64,000 nucleotides of DNA, from assembly GCA_045541915.1 (NCBI GenBank), contig JAZQJZ010000032.1, positions 1 through 64,000 of the forward strand. Direction: 5' to 3'. The translations under genes and the position numbers were made by a program. Below are positions 32,793 through 41,085 of the stretch, in pieces; the stretch's first letter is position 1, and the number at the start of each line of letters is the position of its first letter. A model generated the notes under the pieces. That model was not told where the DNA came from and did no database searches. It saw nothing but the letters and a program-made list of their open reading frames with translations. The DNA is from RGIG5579 sp045541915 (GTDB lineage: Bacteria > Bacillota > Clostridia > Oscillospirales > SIG627).

Positions 32793-33531
32793 ATTGAAAT
32801 CGAATATTGGGATTACACTCCTCCGGAGACTTCCAATCTAGATTCAATCTTTCCTTCAAAACCTCTTTTTTACATTCCCAATATTGAATGCAAAAGGGTC
32901 TCGAATCTTGATGCTCTTTTAGTCTTGCGTCAATCTCATTTTCAATTTCATATAGATTTTCAAGATAAACCTCTTCCCTCTCCAATGGATCGGTTTTAAT
33001 TTGATTGAAAAAAACCTCTTCTGCTTCTTTTAAAATAGCATCCGTTCTTTCCTGAGAAAGATGATCTCTCACTAACTTCAATCTATTATTATCCAAATCA
33101 AATCCAGCTTTCAAACAACAATAAATGAAATAATAAGCGCTGTTTTCCAGAATTTGAGGATCGGTAGAATACATGATGCATTTTTCAAAATAAGTAGACG
33201 CTTTGCCAGCTAGTCCTGCATATAAAAGGGCAGATGCAACTGAATAGGAGGTATTTGCAAACATTTCCCGATCCTGCATAAAATCTTCAAGGAAGCGAAA
33301 ACATCCAGTCCCATCTAAGAGAACCGGAATGGCTTTCCAAGGCTTTTTTTCACCGGAGCAGAACTGAGAAAACAGAATCACACTGCCGGCAAAGTCCGTT
33401 GCCGAGTTCACCGTGAGTTCTTCAGCAAATTTTTTCTTGCAGTCATCAACATAAGAAAGGCATTTTTCTTCGCCAAGACGAAAATTGCCTTTTTGATAAA
33501 GATCAATCAATTCTTCGACAATTGGTTTCAA
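32791..33531 (-). CDS. conserved-looking helical protein of unknown function
   Basis: 246 residues, no recognised family. It is almost all helical, with pairs of helices around residues 100-170 (SYSVASALLYAGLAGKASTYFEKCIMYSTDPQILENSAYYFIYCCLKAG) that look like TPR-type repeats. The start is a TTG at 33531 overlapping the TGA of the SDR gene (TTGA); a GGAGG lies 9 bases upstream inside the SDR gene, so translation is coupled. No signal peptide. It is the third gene after the DivIVA-like and SDR genes, suggesting a linked role, perhaps as an adaptor. Confidence 0.65.
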   Translation of the reverse strand: MKPIVEELIDLYQKGNFRLGEEKCLSYVDDCKKKFAEELTVNSATDFAGSVILFSQFCSGEKKPWKAIPVLLDGTGCFRFLEDFMQDREMFANTSYSVASALLYAGLAGKASTYFEKCIMYSTDPQILENSAYYFIYCCLKAGFDLDNNRLKLVRDHLSQERTDAILKEAEEVFFNQIKTDPLEREEVYLENLYEIENEIDARLKEHQDSRPFCIQYWECKKEVLKERLNLDWKSPEECNPNIRFQ

Positions 33532-34256
33532 ATGTACTGTCCTCCATTGATACCAAACACTTGGCCTGTAATAAAGCTATTATTGTTTTCCGCCAAAAAG
33601 AGTGCCAATTTGGCAACTTCGTGCGCCTGTGCAAATCTCCCTAGAGGAATTTCTTCTCGAAGCGATGCTTTTTCGCACTCGGAAAAGGAAGACATCATTT
33701 CGGTATCAACCACGCCCGGCGCAATGCAATTTACAACAACATTGCTGGGAGCAAGCTCCTTTGCCAGCGCTTTTGTAAAGCCGATGACAGCAGCCTTTGA
33801 GGCAGAATACAACACCTCGCAGGAAGCACCGGTTTGGCCCCAGATGGAAGAAATATTAATGATAGATGCACTTTCCTGGTTCAACATCAAACCGGTTAAT
33901 TTCCCGGTAAGCAAAAACATGCTCTTCACATTGACAGAAAATACACGGTCAAATTCTTCGGAAGTTATGTCCTGAAGCAAACCATATGAGGATACGCCGG
34001 CATTGTTAATCAAAACAGAGAGATGAGAAAATTCAGCACGAATTTTCTCTGCCAACTCGATTACTTTCTCCGGATTGGAAAGATCGCAACAAAACGCCTT
34101 CACATTTGAATATTCGGAAAGCTCGGAAACCAGTTTTTTCGCCTCTTCCTCGCTTTTTTCATAACAAAAACCAACGTCAAAGCCGTTTTGAGCAAACAGA
34201 CAACAGATTGCTTTTCCAATCCCTCTCGTTCCGCCGGTAACAAAAACTTGCTTCAT
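33528..34256 (-). CDS. short-chain dehydrogenase/reductase, FabG-like
   Basis: 242 residues with all classical SDR marks: TGGTRGIG (7-14) for NADP(H), the NNAG block (84-87), Ser137, and Tyr150-x3-Lys154 (YSASK). The ending GVVDTEMM...PLGRFAQAHEVAKLALFLAENNNSFITGQVFGINGGQYI is typical of 3-oxoacyl-ACP reductases. However, the gene is not in a fatty-acid cluster. It overlaps the DivIVA-like gene by 4 bp (ATGA) and the following unknown gene by 4 bp. It may serve a lipid or small-molecule reduction other than the main FabG. Confidence 0.9.
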   Translation of the reverse strand: MKQVFVTGGTRGIGKAICCLFAQNGFDVGFCYEKSEEEAKKLVSELSEYSNVKAFCCDLSNPEKVIELAEKIRAEFSHLSVLINNAGVSSYGLLQDITSEEFDRVFSVNVKSMFLLTGKLTGLMLNQESASIINISSIWGQTGASCEVLYSASKAAVIGFTKALAKELAPSNVVVNCIAPGVVDTEMMSSFSECEKASLREEIPLGRFAQAHEVAKLALFLAENNNSFITGQVFGINGGQYI

Positions 34257-34849
34257 ATCTTTTCTTTCAAGCTCCGAAGCATATTTACAAGATCAGCGTA
34301 AGAAGTCATCAAATCATCAATCAATTCCTTCTGTTCTACCAAAGCCTTGTGCAGTTCTTCGGTGTTGACACATTGATGTGCACACTCTTCCACATCTTTA
34401 TTTATTGAAGCATCATTTTTCTTGCCCGAAAAGATCTCGCCCAAGACGGTAGCCAGTTGGTCAAATCTTCCGGCTTTCTCACGAAACTCCTCCGCCTTTG
34501 CAACCTGATGGTTCAACAGATTAATTGAGTTCTCTAATTCTCCGGCGATGATTTTATTATTCTCGCAAGAGGTGAGGATCTTTTCGTTTTTCAAATCGAT
34601 TTCATCAGAAAGTGCCAAAATCGAATCCAAATCGGAGTAAAACTTCTTTTTTTGAGAGCGCAGAGACTCCAATTCCTCACGATCGGATATCAGGCCTTGC
34701 TTTTCCAATTCAAAGGCACGTTCTGTGTTTTCCAATTTTGTTTCTAGATCAGAAATCTTTTTTTCATAGTGACTGCTTTGCTTGGCAATAAAGGAAGCCA
34801 CATCCTCCTTGTGAAATCCGAACATAGAGTTTCTGAAAATCGGTTTCAT
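34253..34849 (-). CDS. DivIVA-like coiled-coil protein
   Basis: 198 residues. The N-terminus MKPIFRNSMFGFHKEDVASFIAKQS matches the membrane-binding DivIVA/GpsB start (conserved FGF/Y, Lys-x-x-Val and Phe). It is followed by a long coiled coil (about 22-110) and a C-terminal helical part with a second coil. DivIVA-type proteins sense curved membrane at poles and septa and recruit partners. AGAGGT site before ATG at 34849, own promoter. Being fused transcriptionally to an SDR is unusual: DivIVA is normally next to division genes such as ylmFGH. Confidence 0.72.
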   Translation of the reverse strand: MKPIFRNSMFGFHKEDVASFIAKQSSHYEKKISDLETKLENTERAFELEKQGLISDREELESLRSQKKKFYSDLDSILALSDEIDLKNEKILTSCENNKIIAGELENSINLLNHQVAKAEEFREKAGRFDQLATVLGEIFSGKKNDASINKDVEECAHQCVNTEELHKALVEQKELIDDLMTSYADLVNMLRSLKEKI

Positions 34850-34879
34850 TTTTATACCTCTAATTTCATTGATATTTTG

Positions 34880-34908
34880 ATTGTATCACAAAAAAGCAGG
34901 TTTGTTAA
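34880..34908 (-). promoter_or_regulatory. sigma-A promoter of the DivIVA-like/SDR operon
   Basis: Minus strand: -35 TTAACA (34908-34903), 17 bp, -10 TACAAT (34885-34880), 31 bp before the ATG. Confidence 0.75.
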
Positions 34909-34930
34909 TTCTTTTTGAGAAAATTTCCTA

Positions 34931-34966
34931 AAAAAAGAAGAAACGAAATTCGTTTCTTCTTTTTTT
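34931..34966 (-). terminator. terminator of glmS
   Basis: A 17-bp perfect stem (AAAAAAGAAGAAACGAA with its complement) with a single-base loop, T tract on both strands, directly after the glmS stop at 34968. Confidence 0.9.
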
Positions 34967-34967
34967 A

Positions 34968-36803
34968 CTACTCAACCGTAACGGATTTTGCAAGATTTCT
35001 GGGTTTGTCAACGTCACAACCACGCAGAACCGAAGTATAATATGCCAGTAATTGAAAAACAGGAGCAATAAGCAAGGGCATAAAAATTTCAGGTACATCA
35101 GGAAGCGAAATCAAATGATCAGATGCATCCTGCGAAGAAATGAGGCTCTCTTTTGAAATCAAGATTACCTTTGCGCCTCTTGCTCTCACCTCTTTAATAT
35201 TTGAAAGCATCTTTTCGAAGCAAGCATCGTGGGATGCAATAGCAACGACCGGAACACCATCCGTAATGAGAGAAATGGTGCCGTGCTTCAATTCACCGGC
35301 AGCGTAGGCTTCGCTGTGAATATAAGTGATTTCCTTCAACTTCAATGAGGCTTCCATAGAAAGAGCATAATCCAATCCGCGTCCTATAAAGAATAGATTT
35401 TCGGCCTTTTGAATTGTTTCGGAAAGCTGTCGAATGCATTCTTTCTTCTCCAGAACTCTTTCAACGGCGGCGGGAATGAGACCGAGCAAGCTTTCAGCCA
35501 GATCGCAAATTTCAGTATTGGAAATCGTGCCGTGAATTTGAGCAAGTTTAAACGCAAGCAGGTACAACGCGCTGATTTGAACCGTATAAGCTTTGGTACT
35601 GGCAACTGCAATTTCGGGACCAGCCCAAGTATACAGGACAAAATCTGCTTCACGAGCGATGGAAGATCCAACAACATTGGCAATCGCAAGCGTTGTAGCA
35701 CCATTATCTTTTGCCAAACGCAAGGCGGCTAGCGAATCAGCAGTTTCGCCGGACTGGGAAATGATAATGACAAGATCCTTCTTAGAGAGAATCGGTTCCT
35801 GATAGCGAAACTCAGATGCAATTTCTACTGAAACGGGAATTCGAACCATCTTTTCAATGATATTCTTCCCCACTATTCCGGCGTGCATCGCCGTTCCGCA
35901 AGCAACCACAACGATCTTTTCAAATGAGCCGATCAGATCATCCGTAAAACCGTCAATTTTGAGATCCACAAGACCATTTTCGATTCGCGGAGAAACAGTA
36001 CGACGAATTGCCTGTGGCTGTTCCATAATTTCTTTTAGCATAAAATGCGGAAAATTGCCTTTCTCGGCAGCCTCAAGATCCCAATCTGCTACCTGAAGCT
36101 TTTTTTCAATTTCATGACGATCGAAATCAAAAAAATTAATTTCAGATGCAGATAGAACAGCGATCTCTCCCTCTTCCATTGTATAGTAACGATTTGTCTT
36201 ATGAAGAATTGCAGGAATATCGGATGCAATGTAGGAACCTAAGTCATCCATTGCGCAAATTAAGGGGCTATCCTTTCTTGTGGCAAACACAATATTCGGA
36301 TAATCTTTAAAAATAATGCCGAAGGCATAGGAGCCACGCAAAAGCTTTGTAGCCTGGACAATGGCCAAAAATGGATCTCTGTGTTTCTTATAAAACGAAT
36401 CCACCGTTTTGACCGCAATCTCGGTATCAGTTTCCGAAACGAAGGTATATCCGAAATCTAGCGAAAGCATTTCCTTTAATTCAAGGTAATTCTCGATGAT
36501 GCCATTATGCACCAAAGAAAGGTTTTCTGTAGAATGAGGATGGGAATTGATATCACTGGGTTTTCCGTGCGTTGCCCATCTGGTATGACCGATTCCGCAG
36601 GGAGAAGAGAAGCCAGCCGGCTTCTTTGAAACCAGTTTCTTTAAATTTTCTAACTTTCCAACACTTTTGATTACTTCGATTCCGTATTCTGAGAAAAAAG
36701 CGATTCCGGAGGAATCATATCCCCGATACTCCAATGCTTGAAGTCCATCAATTAAAATATCAACACCGTTTTCGCTACCGGAGTAGCCAATAATACCGCA
36801 CAT
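34968..36803 (-). CDS. glmS: glutamine-fructose-6-phosphate aminotransferase (isomerizing)
   Basis: 611 residues, standard length. The N-terminal glutaminase begins MCGIIGYSG, with Cys2 as nucleophile after Met removal, and contains HTRWATHGKPSD and HNGIIENY. The C-terminal half has two SIS isomerase domains (VACGTAMHAG, SQSGETADS, VASTKAYT, GRGLDYALSMEASLKLKEI, AGELKHGTISL) and ends PRNLAKSVTVE. It makes glucosamine-6-phosphate, the entry to UDP-GlcNAc for peptidoglycan and the surface glycans suggested elsewhere here. The start has AGGAGAT 4 bases upstream. The ~108-bp leader is too short for the glmS ribozyme seen in many Firmicutes and shows none of its core. Confidence 0.97.
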   Translation of the reverse strand: MCGIIGYSGSENGVDILIDGLQALEYRGYDSSGIAFFSEYGIEVIKSVGKLENLKKLVSKKPAGFSSPCGIGHTRWATHGKPSDINSHPHSTENLSLVHNGIIENYLELKEMLSLDFGYTFVSETDTEIAVKTVDSFYKKHRDPFLAIVQATKLLRGSYAFGIIFKDYPNIVFATRKDSPLICAMDDLGSYIASDIPAILHKTNRYYTMEEGEIAVLSASEINFFDFDRHEIEKKLQVADWDLEAAEKGNFPHFMLKEIMEQPQAIRRTVSPRIENGLVDLKIDGFTDDLIGSFEKIVVVACGTAMHAGIVGKNIIEKMVRIPVSVEIASEFRYQEPILSKKDLVIIISQSGETADSLAALRLAKDNGATTLAIANVVGSSIAREADFVLYTWAGPEIAVASTKAYTVQISALYLLAFKLAQIHGTISNTEICDLAESLLGLIPAAVERVLEKKECIRQLSETIQKAENLFFIGRGLDYALSMEASLKLKEITYIHSEAYAAGELKHGTISLITDGVPVVAIASHDACFEKMLSNIKEVRARGAKVILISKESLISSQDASDHLISLPDVPEIFMPLLIAPVFQLLAYYTSVLRGCDVDKPRNLAKSVTVE

Positions 36804-36850
36804 AATATCTCCTATTGATCAGATTTGTCGAAAATAATATCGACCTTGCT

Positions 36851-36879
36851 ATTATAATCCCGGTCAATTTAAATTTCCA
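36851..36879 (-). promoter_or_regulatory. sigma-A promoter of glmS
   Basis: Minus strand: -35 TGGAAA (36879-36874), 17 bp, -10 TATAAT (36856-36851), 47 bp before the glmS start. Confidence 0.65.
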
Positions 36880-36911
36880 TTCGCAAAATCAACAGAATTT
36901 TGTACGTTTTT

Positions 36912-37355
36912 TTACACACTTTGTATGTTTTTGTGCAAACTATGTTTTTTTTGCTCATCCAGATAAGACTGTAAAATGATTTGAGCAGACAGAGCATCCA
37001 CACAGCTGACATGAGAGCGGCCCTCAAGCCCGGTCTCAAAAAGCATGGTGTGGGCTTGAACCGTTGTATAGCGTTCATCTGCAGTCACAACCGGAATTTC
37101 TACCATTTCCTTTAAAAACGAAAGAAATACCTCCGTTTTCTCACATCGTTCGCCACGGTATCCGCCAGATCTGGTTGGCATCCCCACCACTATCATTTCA
37201 GCCTTTCGCTCTTGTGCAAGACTTGCCGCCTTCATCGCGGCATCTTTTGCCCCTTTCACCTGAACGGTCTGAATGCTCACTGCCATTTTTTCCTCGCGAT
37301 CGCAAATAGCGGTTCCCATTCTTTTATCGCCAAAATCAATTCCAAGAATAACCAT
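36912..37355 (-). CDS. ruvX: RuvX/YqgF-family Holliday-junction resolvase-like nuclease
   Basis: 147 residues from the ATG at 37355 (AAAGGAG 9 bases upstream); a longer frame to 37511 is AT-rich leader. RNase-H-like fold: MVILGIDFGDKRMGTAICD with the first catalytic Asp7, VVGMPTRSGG, VVTADERYTTVQA, and CVDALSAQIILQSYLD with the late Asp. The family processes 16S rRNA ends and may resolve recombination junctions. Monocistronic, divergent from yajC. It has lost the Leu-Pro/Asn form of the GLP motif (MPTRSG instead of LPxxxxG), a common variation. Confidence 0.92.
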   Translation of the reverse strand: MVILGIDFGDKRMGTAICDREEKMAVSIQTVQVKGAKDAAMKAASLAQERKAEMIVVGMPTRSGGYRGERCEKTEVFLSFLKEMVEIPVVTADERYTTVQAHTMLFETGLEGRSHVSCVDALSAQIILQSYLDEQKKHSLHKNIQSV

Positions 37356-37392
37356 AAAAGTCTCCTTTCTGATTTTTTTCATTTCATTTATC

Positions 37393-37420
37393 ATTATAAC
37401 AAAGGAAAAATGTTTTGCAA
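37393..37420 (-). promoter_or_regulatory. sigma-A promoter of ruvX
   Basis: Minus strand: -35 TTGCAA (37420-37415), 16 bp, -10 TATAAT (37398-37393). It is back-to-back with the yajC promoter 24 bp away. Confidence 0.7.
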
Positions 37421-37443
37421 GTGAACAAAAAATAAAAAAACCA

Positions 37444-37472
37444 TTGAAAAAAAACTTACAATCGTTTATAAT
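37444..37472 (+). promoter_or_regulatory. sigma-A promoter of yajC
   Basis: -35 TTGAAA (37444-37449), 17 bp, -10 TATAAT (37467-37472), 34 bp before the yajC ATG. Confidence 0.85.
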
Positions 37473-37505
37473 GATTTGTAAAGAAAAAAATGAAAGAGGT
37501 AAGAT

Positions 37506-37838
37506 ATGCAATTATTCCCTATTTTCGCTGAGACCCCCGGAACCACACCCGGTAGCAGTTGGTCAATGATCGTAATGCTCGTCGCTTTTGTTGCCATTTT
37601 CTATTTTATGATCTACCGCCCTCAAAAGAAACAGGAAAAAGAAACCGCAAGAATGAGAGATTCCATTCAAATTGGCGATGAGATCTCCACCACTGGAGGA
37701 ATTCTTGGCCGTGTTGTTAAAGTGAAAGACGATATCATCACCATCGAAACCGGTTCCGATCGAAATAAGCTTAAAATTTTCAAATGGGCTGTTCGCGCAG
37801 TTGAAATCCCCGCTAACGCCGAGGACGAAGAAAACTAA
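37506..37838 (+). CDS. yajC: preprotein translocase subunit YajC
   Basis: 110 residues. A short periplasm-side start (MQLFPIFAETPGTTPG) is followed by one membrane helix (~20-38, MIVMLVAFVAIFYFMIYRPQKKQEKE). The soluble YajC core then has IQIGDEISTTGGILGRVVKVKDDIITIETGSDRNKLKIFKWAVRAV. YajC associates with SecDF and the Sec translocon. The site AAGAGGTAAG precedes the ATG. The SecD-like protein is ~3.6 kb downstream rather than adjacent as in the usual yajC-secD-secF order. Confidence 0.95.
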   Translation: MQLFPIFAETPGTTPGSSWSMIVMLVAFVAIFYFMIYRPQKKQEKETARMRDSIQIGDEISTTGGILGRVVKVKDDIITIETGSDRNKLKIFKWAVRAVEIPANAEDEEN

Positions 37839-37862
37839 TTTTTCTTTTTTTGTAAAAAACAC

Positions 37863-37891
37863 TTGATTTTTCTTTTTCTTTATGATATTAT
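37863..37891 (+). promoter_or_regulatory. sigma-A promoter of tRNA-Ser
   Basis: -35 TTGATT (37863-37868), 17 bp, -10 TATTAT (37886-37891), 31 bp before the mature tRNA. Confidence 0.75.
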
Positions 37892-37921
37892 AACAAGCGT
37901 TCCGCAGAAAACTGCGGACTT

Positions 37922-38013
37922 GGAAAGATGGCTGAGCTGGTCTAAGGCGCACGACTGGAAATCGTGTAGTGGCTAATACCCACTCCAGGGTTCGAATCCC
38001 TGTCTTTCCGCCA
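37922..38013 (+). tRNA. tRNA-Ser (anticodon GGA)
   Basis: 92 bases including an encoded CCA. Acceptor stem GGAAAGA pairs with TCTTTCC, discriminator G. Anticodon stem CACGA/TCGTG encloses the loop CTGGAAA with anticodon GGA (37957-37959), which reads UCC and UCU. A long variable arm (TAGTGG...CCCACT) marks it as class II, and the T arm is CAGGG-TTCGAAT-CCCTG. It has its own promoter and terminator. Confidence 0.98.
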
Positions 38014-38014
38014 T

Positions 38015-38056
38015 AATAAGAAGCATACTTAATAGTGTGCTTCTTATTTTTATTTT
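38015..38056 (+). terminator. terminator of the tRNA-Ser unit
   Basis: AATAAGAAGCA (38015-38025) pairs with TGCTTCTTATT (38038-38048), followed by a T-rich tail. From here to the asnS promoter at 38221 I see no gene or structured leader; an AAGGA-ATG with 28 codons at ~38098 is too slight to call. Confidence 0.88.
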
Positions 38057-38220
38057 TAAGGTTTTAACATTTGATAGATTAATCATTTAAGGAACGAGAA
38101 TGGTTTTTTTGTATCATTCTTTATTTTATTTAACAAAGCGAACCAATCCTTTTACTTTTTCAGCATGTTTTCATTGCCGCATTTAAAAGGAGCATTTTGT
38201 AAGTTTTTCTGCAGATTCTA

Positions 38221-38249
38221 TTGAAATCAATGGTAAATTGAGGTATAAT
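38221..38249 (+). promoter_or_regulatory. sigma-A promoter of asnS
   Basis: -35 TTGAAA (38221-38226), 17 bp, -10 TATAAT (38244-38249). The ~50-base leader is too short for a T-box. Confidence 0.82.
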
Positions 38250-38306
38250 AAAAAAAGTTTATAAAAATGTTTCAGCATTTAAAAACGCGAAAGTGTAGGT
38301 ATATCT

Positions 38307-39707
38307 ATGTACGAAAAAAGAACACGAATCTCGGAGTTTTTTAAATTTACCGATATGTATTCGGAGAAAAATGTAACCGTTGCCGGATGGATCCGCACAT
38401 TGCGCGCCAGCAATCAATTCGGTTTTATTGAAATCAATGACGGAAGTTGCCACAAGTGCCTTCAGATCGTTTTTGAAAATGATAAGGTTTCTAACTTCAA
38501 GGACATTGCAAAACTGAACATTGGCTCCGCCATTAAGGTTCATGGAAAGTTTCTGTTAACCCCGGATGCTAAGCAGCCCTTCGAGGTCAATGCAAACGAC
38601 ATTTTTGTGGAAGGTGCTTCAACGCCTGATTATCCGCTGCAGAAGAAACGCCACTCCCTTGATTTTCTTCGCACCATTGCGCACTTGCGCCCAAGAGCAA
38701 ACACCTTCAACGCAGTTTTTCGTGTTCGCTCTGCAGCCGCATTTGCCATCCACAAGTTTTTCCAGGAAAGAGGTTTCACCTATGTCAATACGCCTCTGAT
38801 CACCGCCAGTGACTCCGAGGGTGCCGGCGAAATGTTCCGCGTTACAACCTTAGATCTTGAAAATCTCCCCAAGAATGAGGACGGTACGGTTGATTTTTCT
38901 AAGGACTTTTTCGGAAAGAGCACCAATCTCACCGTTTCCGGACAGTTGAACGCCGAATGTTTTGCCCTTGCATTTTCCGATGTTTACACCTTCGGCCCCA
39001 CCTTCCGCGCTGAAAATTCCAATACCCCCCGTCATGCGGCAGAATTTTGGATGATTGAGCCAGAAATGGCCTTTGCCGATCTGGATGACGACATGGAAAC
39101 AGCTGAAGCTATGGTGAAATATGTTATCCGCTATGTTTTGGAAACCTGCCCACAGGATATGATGTTCTTTAACAGCTTTGTCGATAAAGGACTGATCGAA
39201 AGATTAACAAGTTTGATACAGGCAGACTTTGGTAGAGTCACCTACTCGGAAGCAATCGATATTCTGTTAAAGAGCGGTCAAAAATTTGAGTATCCCATTG
39301 CCTGGGGCGAGGATCTTCAGACCGAGCACGAGAGATACTTAACCGAAGTCGCATTCAAAAAGCCGATTTTTGTCACCGATTGGCCGAAAGAGATCAAGGC
39401 GTTTTACATGCGCTTGAACGACGACAATAAGACGGTTGCCGCAATGGACATGCTGGTTCCCGGTGTTGGTGAATTGGTTGGCGGCAGCCAGCGCGAGGAA
39501 AGACTTTCTTTGCTGGAAGATCGTATTCGTGAGCTTGGAATGGATCCCGCTTCCTACAGTTGGTATCTTGATTTGAGGAAGTATGGTGGCGTAACCCATT
39601 CAGGCTTTGGACTTGGTTTTGAACGTCTCGTAATGTATTTAACCGGCATTTCCAATATTCGCGATGTTGAGGCATTCCCCCGCACTGTTGGTAACGCCGA
39701 CTTTTAA
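38307..39707 (+). CDS. asnS: asparaginyl-tRNA synthetase
   Basis: 466 residues, full length. The N-terminal OB-fold anticodon-binding domain spans about 20-120 (VTVAGWIRTLRASNQFGFIEINDG). The class II catalytic core then has FVNTPLITASDSEGAGEMF, motif 2 in FGPTFRAENSNTPRHAAEFWMIEPE (typical of AsnRS) and motif 3 GVTHSGFGLGFERLVMYLTG. It charges tRNA-Asn. The ribosome site is weak (AGGT 9 bases upstream). It has its own promoter and is followed after 16 bp by an aspartate-type aminotransferase, so supply of aspartate/asparagine and charging may be co-expressed. Confidence 0.97.
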   Translation: MYEKRTRISEFFKFTDMYSEKNVTVAGWIRTLRASNQFGFIEINDGSCHKCLQIVFENDKVSNFKDIAKLNIGSAIKVHGKFLLTPDAKQPFEVNANDIFVEGASTPDYPLQKKRHSLDFLRTIAHLRPRANTFNAVFRVRSAAAFAIHKFFQERGFTYVNTPLITASDSEGAGEMFRVTTLDLENLPKNEDGTVDFSKDFFGKSTNLTVSGQLNAECFALAFSDVYTFGPTFRAENSNTPRHAAEFWMIEPEMAFADLDDDMETAEAMVKYVIRYVLETCPQDMMFFNSFVDKGLIERLTSLIQADFGRVTYSEAIDILLKSGQKFEYPIAWGEDLQTEHERYLTEVAFKKPIFVTDWPKEIKAFYMRLNDDNKTVAAMDMLVPGVGELVGGSQREERLSLLEDRIRELGMDPASYSWYLDLRKYGGVTHSGFGLGFERLVMYLTGISNIRDVEAFPRTVGNADF

Positions 39708-39723
39708 GAGGTATTTTGATTTT

Positions 39724-41010
39724 ATGAACTATCGCAATCTATCCCTGCAAGAACTGCAAAATGAACTTCATTCAGTGAAAGAAGAATGGAACCAGTTAAA
39801 GGAATTGAAGTTGAATCTTGATATGTCCCGCGGAAAGCCGGAAAAAAGACAGCTTGATCTCTGTCTTCCCATGATGCAGAATCTTTCCGCTACGGAGGAT
39901 TTTGTCAACCGTGATGGATTTGACGTAAGAAATTACGGTTGCCCCACCGGACTTTCTGAATTAAAAGAAATGTTTTCCCCTTTGCTAGGAGTTGGCACCG
40001 ATGAGATCTTCGTTGGAGGAAACTCCTCGCTCAAGCTTATGTATAACATCCTTGTGGATGCTATGCTAATCGGTCTTCCCGGATCAGAAAAGCCTTGGTC
40101 TCGCTATGAGAAAATCCGTTTTCTCTGCCCTGCTCCCGGCTATGATCGTCACTTTTCCATGTGCGACCATTTAGGAATTGAAATGATCACAATTCCGATG
40201 CTTGCCACCGGACCTGATATGGATCTGATTGAAAAGATCGTTTCAGAGGATGAAACGGTAAAGGGCATTTGGTGTGTGCCGAAGTATTCCAACCCAACCG
40301 GTATTACATTTAGTGATGAGACCGTTCGTCGTTTTGCTTCCCTTGAGCCCAAAGCCAAAGATTTCAAGATTTTTTGGGACAATGCCTATCTTGTGCATGA
40401 CTTTTACGACACCTCCGATCCGCTCTTAAACATTCACGAAGAATGCAAGGAGCGTGGCAACGAAAATATGGTGTTCCAGTTCTTCTCCACCTCTAAAATC
40501 ACGTTGGCCGGCGGCGGTGTATGCTTTGTCACCTGCTCCAAAGAGAATTTAGATTGGATTATCAAGTGCTTTAATTTGGAAGGGCTTGGATACGATAAGG
40601 TTAATCAGCTTCGTCACTACCGCTATCTTCAGTCAGCTGGTGGCTTACAGAATGTTATGAAGCGGCATGCCGAGATCATTCGTCCCAAATTCGAAAATGT
40701 TATTTCAACCTTTGAGTCATGCTTTGGTGATTCCGGTATTGCCACCTGGAGCAGACCTCGTGGTGGTTATTTCATCAATTTGGACGTTTTTCCCGGAACT
40801 GCAAAAAGAACATTTGAATTGGCCACCGAAATCGGTGTAACCTTAACAACTGTTGGCTCCACCTTCCCCTACGGAAAGGATCCGGATGACAAGAATCTAC
40901 GCATTGCTCCCAGCAATGTTTCCGATGAAAATGTTGCAAGAATTGCGGAGTACATTGTAATTTGTGCAAAAATTGCTGCATTGGAAAAACTTATCCGTAC
41001 ACGCTCTTGA
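39724..41010 (+). CDS. PLP-dependent aminotransferase, aspartate-aminotransferase type (PF12897-like)
   Basis: 428 residues from the ATG at 39724 (AAGAGG 12 bases upstream, rather far). It begins MNYRNLSLQELQNELHSVKEEW and has the LDMSRGKPEKRQLDLCLPMM signature of the long aspartate-aminotransferase branch PF12897. Fold-type I marks are CVPKYSNPTG (Asn190), the WDNAY block (Asp219, Tyr222) and the Schiff-base Lys258 in STSKITLAGGG. The predicted reaction is aspartate + 2-oxoglutarate to oxaloacetate + glutamate; the branch may accept other acids. It sits in one transcript with asnS. Its stop codon lies inside the -35 box of the next promoter. Confidence 0.88.
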   Translation: MNYRNLSLQELQNELHSVKEEWNQLKELKLNLDMSRGKPEKRQLDLCLPMMQNLSATEDFVNRDGFDVRNYGCPTGLSELKEMFSPLLGVGTDEIFVGGNSSLKLMYNILVDAMLIGLPGSEKPWSRYEKIRFLCPAPGYDRHFSMCDHLGIEMITIPMLATGPDMDLIEKIVSEDETVKGIWCVPKYSNPTGITFSDETVRRFASLEPKAKDFKIFWDNAYLVHDFYDTSDPLLNIHEECKERGNENMVFQFFSTSKITLAGGGVCFVTCSKENLDWIIKCFNLEGLGYDKVNQLRHYRYLQSAGGLQNVMKRHAEIIRPKFENVISTFESCFGDSGIATWSRPRGGYFINLDVFPGTAKRTFELATEIGVTLTTVGSTFPYGKDPDDKNLRIAPSNVSDENVARIAEYIVICAKIAALEKLIRTRS

Positions 41011-41035
41011 CGAAACCTTGTTTTTCCTTTATAAT
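41007..41035 (+). promoter_or_regulatory. sigma-A promoter of the SecD-like gene
   Basis: -35 TTGACG (41007-41012) contains the TGA stop of the aminotransferase; 17 bp; -10 TATAAT (41030-41035). Confidence 0.82.
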
Positions 41036-41085
41036 ACAACTATATTTGTATATTTGCCTACTGGCATTGGAAAGGTTGTATCCTA

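Noticed and set aside
36804..36911. glmS ribozyme
   Set aside because: The gap is too short and I see no conserved core or pseudoknot pairs.
38050..38306. T-box leader for asnS and a 28-codon ORF at ~38098
   Set aside because: No specifier or antiterminator pattern; the promoter is only ~50 bases before the start. The tiny ORF has a chance ribosome site and no other support.
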